Assembly: GCF_037975245.1 (NCBI RefSeq)
Contig: NC_092565.1
Location: 4,091,499 to 4,155,498 of the forward strand
Direction of reading: 5' to 3'
DNA: 64,000 nucleotides
Source of the DNA: Apostichopus japonicus
Lineage: Eukaryota > Echinodermata > Holothuroidea > Aspidochirotida > Stichopodidae
The notes under the pieces are model-generated. The model saw only the letters and a program-made list of their open reading frames with translations. It did not search any database and was not told the DNA's origin. Positions within the stretch are counted from its first letter, which is position 1, and every line of letters starts with the position of its first letter. The position numbers and the translations under genes were made by a program. This document shows positions 60,294 to 64,000 of the stretch, one piece after another.

Positions 60294-60329
60294 ATGACGG
60301 AGAAAAGAGTACAACAGAGCTCAATTCAT
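60294..60329 (+). other. Putative first exon with short uORF, donor at 60330
   Basis: ATGACGGAGAAAAGAGTACA begins a short frame reaching a strong donor (CAT|GTAAGT at 60330). Spliced to the acceptor at 61853 it reads only two more codons before TGA, a 14-codon upstream ORF. The exon start is unknown. I infer that this is the 5' leader of the gene at 62067 because the next strong acceptor lies directly upstream of that coding exon. Confidence 0.45.
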
Positions 60330-60536
60330 GTAAGTATTTTTATTGTGCATAGTCACTTCACTTTTGTTAGATCTTCGTTTATTGAATCTAGTAACATTGA
60401 ATCGTATATGTTGAAAGCTTAATCTACCCAGGCTAGGTCGGGTCTAACATTAGACTCGAGCCTACTGTAGGTTACTTATACTATACTAACAGTAACAGGA
60501 ATAGAGAAAGCTTCTAAAGGTCTTTAACATTATAGG

Positions 60537-60716
60537 CCTAGTATAGTCCGTTATAATATTTAAAGCAACTGAAGCAAGAAATTGAATTTTTGGTGAATGT
60601 AAAATTGATACTATAACGGTTAGAGTAAATACTTTATTGATCATGATCAACCAATTGAGTAATCATACTAGTAGTAAAGATCTTATAGTAATTATCTTTC
60701 TAACAATAACATGTAT
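60537..60716 (+). repeat. Direct repeat D, left copy
   Basis: About 175 bp, from CTAGTATAGT through TAAAGCAACTGAAGCAAGAA to AACAATAACATGTA, recur at 61609-61784 with about 90% identity by eye. The two copies bracket the foldback element. Confidence 0.92.
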
Positions 60717-60718
60717 GC

Positions 60719-61599
60719 GGTCATACTAATTAGCGTCAACAGGCCGATTTCACGACAACTCAAGACAACAAGTGTAAAATACCATCAAATACAATGGTTG
60801 TAATCAAAGTGTATCTGGAAACACGTTTAAAACTGACTGAAAGTATCGTGCATACATATTTTTCACCGGAAAAAATGTGTTTTTCGTAAAAATAGTCAAC
60901 TTCCTCCATCCGTAGAATTGGACGACGTGATGCTATTGCGCCTGCGCAAAGACTTTGGGACGCACCATTATGATATGGGTTGGTTTGTGTAAGGGTTTGC
61001 GAACTACCTTTGTGTACAGTGTTGGTAAGGTGCAGAGCCTTATATATTTAGAATATACGGCTCTGGTAAGGCGGGTTGACGTAGTAAGAAAGCACCAAAG
61101 TAATATGATGAATTAAATACCACATCAAATCATCGAATGTTTTTAAAATAATGAATATTTCTTATTTACATATGTTTTTACTAATTTTTACAGAGTCTTG
61201 CTAACTATTATTCTGTCTGGTTTTAATATTTTATTCTGTATAACTCTTTGCTTATTTTACTTTTGACGTCTTGTAAAGACATTGACACAAGTGTTTGAGC
61301 ACCATTCTTGACTTAAAAATTGCACTTATCTGTAGTGTAATGGTGCGGTCCAATGTCATTGCGCAAGCGCACTAGCATCACGTCGTCCAATGCTACAGAC
61401 GGAGAAACTTGAAGATTTTTAGGACATAAACATTTTTTCCTGTGAAAAATATGTATGCACGCTGGTTCCAGTCAGTTTTAAACGTGTTTCCAGATATACT
61501 CTGATTACATCCATTGTATTTGATGGTATTTTAAACTTGTTGTCTTGAGTTGTCTTGAGTTGTCGTGAAATCGGCCTGTTGACGCTTATTAGTATGACC
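60719..61599. mobile_element. Foldback/MITE-like element with about 255-bp terminal inverted repeats
   Basis: The left arm 60719-60970 begins GGTCATACTAAT and ends GCACCATTA. The right arm 61338-61599 is its reverse complement with roughly 85% identity by eye; it carries a small extra duplication (a second TTGTCTTGAG unit near 61545). The spacer is about 367 bp and encodes nothing recognisable; it holds a hairpin at 61033-61065 with the 7-bp ends CAGAGCC/GGCTCTG. No clear target-site duplication abuts the inverted repeats. The size and lack of a transposase suggest a non-autonomous DNA transposon. Confidence 0.75.
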
Positions 61600-61608
61600 C
61601 TTGGCTAT

Positions 61609-61784
61609 AGATCTAGTATAGTTAGTTATATTTAAAGCAACTGAAGCAAGAAATTGAAATTTCGGTGAATGTAAAATTGATAATATTACCGGTTAGAGTC
61701 AATACTTTATTGATCTTGATCAACCAATTGAGTAATCATACTAGTAAAGATCTTATAGTAATTATCTTTCTAACAATAACATGT
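61609..61784 (+). repeat. Direct repeat D, right copy
   Basis: Same orientation as 60537-60716, ending at AACAATAACATGTA just upstream of the acceptor at 61851-61853. It is slightly shorter owing to small indels (for example CTAGTAAAG versus CTAGTAGTAAAG). Confidence 0.92.
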
Positions 61785-62066
61785 AGGCCTAGGACCTATG
61801 CAATTGAAGTCAGTTATAATCGATACTGTTTATTTCTCTATTTTCTTCTTTAGGACCCTTGAAATATGATTGACTTCATCCCAAAGTGATATTCTGATGA
61901 AACATGGAGTTCAGCAACTACAAAAGAAATTTCATTGTTATTTCCCAAAAAAAGATACTTACATGCAGCATTTTTCATTAAAGATCAATGAAAGTTCATA
62001 TTGATGGTGACACAGAGGGAAACTTTCTATAATTAGATCTGGTATCTTTTATGTGTTGGCTTGAAA

Positions 62067-63423
62067 ATGGAAGCAGCTTCTGTGACTCAGCATAAAGCTC
62101 TAGCTAATGAGGATTCTGCCCGAAACATTAGCTTGTCTAAACTTTCTTCAGTCGTGACAGATACTTCAGTAGGGTATACAGACTCCTTAACTATAACAAA
62201 GTCTATTAAAGTGGCAGCTAATATCGAGATTCCTATACACATACCAATAGCTCAACCATTACACAGACCAATATCTGGCAGAGGCAGAAGGAAACATGGA
62301 AATGCCGGGCTGAAACAGAAAATCCGACCTAAAGTAAGAGAGACTTTGAAAAAGATCATGCCAGCGCCTCTTCCCACTGTTTTCATCAAAACTGATAAAT
62401 CAGTCAGTGATGCACCGAACCTAATGGAAAATGTGATGAATGACCCGACTATTCAGGAAATGCTTAAACAGAATCCTGGTCATACATTGACTCTTGTGAG
62501 GTTACCTGATGGTCAGATGCCACCCATTCAATTAGACAATCTACCATCAAGCGAAACAGTTTTGATAGGTGATCATCCGGTGCAAGTGCATCTTTCAAAT
62601 CAGATGACCTCATCACCTGGAAGGATGCCCGGAAGGGCTGGAAGGAAAAGGAAGAGGAGGAAAACTGAGGATTCCGAAGAGGAGGAGGAGGCTGAGGAAG
62701 GAGAGGATGCAGAAGAAGAAGAAGAAGTGGTGCAGAAGGTCACAAGGTCAGGCAGGGTCATCAAACCTCCATCTTACCAGGGCAAATATTATGTTGGCTT
62801 GAAAGGGAAAACCTACAAAGTGTCGGAACCTTCTGAAGAAAACAATTCATCCAGTTCTGATGTTAATGGTGTTAAGAAGTCACAGTAAGTTCTTATTTAC
62901 ACTTAATATGTATGGCACCCACAATCCATAAATATTGTAACTTAAGGCATTGTTAGCCTAGTTGTTCATGAATGTCCCAATGCTATGGGTACTGTATCCC
63001 AACAATCTGACCGTTAAAGATCTTTATAATGTTTGATTGTAGCTAGGAACAAACATTGTAGCTGATGCTTCTTGTTCTTTATATTTTTATAAAAACTTTC
63101 TATCCATCGACTCATCTGCGTATCTCTACAGTAACCCACCTGTCCCCTCATCCCTGTGTCTGCCTGTTCCCCCCCCCCCCATACATGTGTATTGTTCATA
63201 CACCTGCCTTTCTGTCCTGGTACATGGGTGGTATTTAAAATATTTGAGGTCAAAGGTCAGTCAGGGGTCATGTTGATCTATTGCTTAAATATCATTAATG
63301 TTGAGTGTCGTTTATATTTTCATCTTTGTTTTATTGCGCAGGACGTTTGCCTCTGAATCAAACTCAAAACCTGTAAAGAAAGGGCCTGGCAGACCAAGAA
63401 AATATCCTCCATCCCACAGTGAA
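62067..63423 (+). CDS. Nuclear-type protein with acidic/basic region and AT-hook-like motif (5' coding exons)
   Basis: Coding exon 61854-62884 contains the start ATG at 62067; an in-frame TAG at 62034 rules out an earlier start within this exon. It is spliced (CACA|GTAAGT) to 63342-63423 after TTGCGCAG, giving SQTFASE across the junction. A donor GTGAGT at 63424 leads out of the window. About 300 residues are visible. They include a basic segment near residues 70-95 (GRGRRKHGNAG) and a segment PNLMENVMNDPTIQEMLKQN. A lysine/arginine cluster (GRAGRKRKRRK, likely nuclear signal) follows, then a Glu-rich tract and TRSGRVIKPPSYQGKYY. The second exon has GPGRPRKYPP, an AT-hook-like core. This suggests a chromatin-associated DNA-binding protein. 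A relation to vertebrate ZNF839-type proteins is only a guess, and any zinc fingers would lie beyond the window. Confidence 0.75.
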
Positions 63424-64000
63424 GTGAGTTAACTGTCTGGTATTATTCTTCGAAGTACTGTATAAAGTTACTGATACCTCTACATCTCTCTTACCTGTAG
63501 TTTTTTGAAGAACAAAGAGACAGATGGTGTACTAACTTTGTACCATTTCCAAACTTCAGTTTTTGTGTGACGATTAAATTAGACACTAAGGATTACAAAA
63601 GGAAATTATAACAATATATGTTGAGTTGAGGGGAAACAAAGGTTTAACAATTTGCTAGCTATTCGAATCAGTGGTATTCAATTACTGCTACAGTATAAGT
63701 GTGAATGTTGCATCATGGTTTAGTCAAAGTGAAACCAAGTTACAAGTTCTTGCTACCCAATGCTAGATCGAGTCCAATGAACGTGCAGTTTTGGTGTCAA
63801 TCCAATACGTGTACATGTAAACCACTGAGTTGACCTTTTTATAAATTTGCTACTTTATAGTGAAGTGCATTACATACTAGGCTCAAACAAACATGTATAG
63901 TTTTGTTTTTTCACTTTACTAATTAAACAGGTTATTAAGAAGCACATCAATTGTGTAAATGACACATACAGTAGCGCTAACAGGAACAAACTAGTGGATA
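63424..64000 (+). other. Intron of the 62067 gene, running off the window
   Basis: Starts at the GTGAGT donor. No further exon is visible before 64000. The preceding intron (62885-63341) carries a C-run (about 63170-63180) and one AGGTCAAAGGTCA copy near 63247. Confidence 0.55.

Noticed and set aside
62061..62066. Start of the 62-kb coding frame at 62061
   Set aside because: That codon is TTG; the first in-frame ATG is at 62067.

Overview
This window looks like genomic DNA of an animal, most likely a marine deuterostome invertebrate. An echinoderm such as a sea cucumber is my best guess. The evidence is spliced genes with GT-AG introns, LTR and non-LTR retrotransposon remnants, tRNA-derived SINE-like repeats, AGGTCA-type minisatellites and TAGGCCTA-rich intergenic DNA. 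The species call is an inference from style, not from a marker gene.

Layout. 1-1967: 5' part of a minus-strand LTR retrotransposon, with gag (CCHC knuckle) and an overlapping pol frame (retropepsin) that runs off the left edge. 3864-7098: the 3' end of an unidentified plus-strand gene with two visible coding exons, followed by a long (AT)n tract. 7608-8041: a 5'-truncated LINE end with an 11-bp target-site duplication. 8042-10380: non-coding DNA with AGGTCA repeats, a 48-bp minisatellite and four tRNA-like SINE heads. 10383-44811: a 34-kb tandem satellite array of about 57 monomers of about 600 bp, arranged in higher-order repeats (about 2991 and 3002 bp, five monomers each). It fills the space between two convergent genes. 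44811-45500: the 3' end of a second LINE abutting the array. 45500-47100: non-coding DNA with another AGGTCA cluster.

47101-58709: a complete minus-strand gene for mitochondrial HSP70 (mortalin/HSPA9). I could resolve all 14 coding exons; together they give 695 codons plus a stop with consistent splice phases. 58710-60293: the intergenic region between mortalin and a divergent plus-strand gene, containing a 30-bp perfect palindrome. 60294-64000: the start of that second gene. It has a first exon with only a short uORF, an intron carrying a long inverted-repeat (foldback) element bracketed by direct repeats, then coding exons for a basic/acidic nuclear-type protein with an AT-hook-like motif. 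The gene continues past the right edge.

The dominant and most unusual object is the satellite array. Every monomer keeps a 72-bp imperfect palindrome and three smaller hairpins. Variant monomers form a multi-level repeat hierarchy, and the edge monomers are degraded while the interior is nearly homogeneous. I see no convincing coding function in it, although many frames happen to be open.
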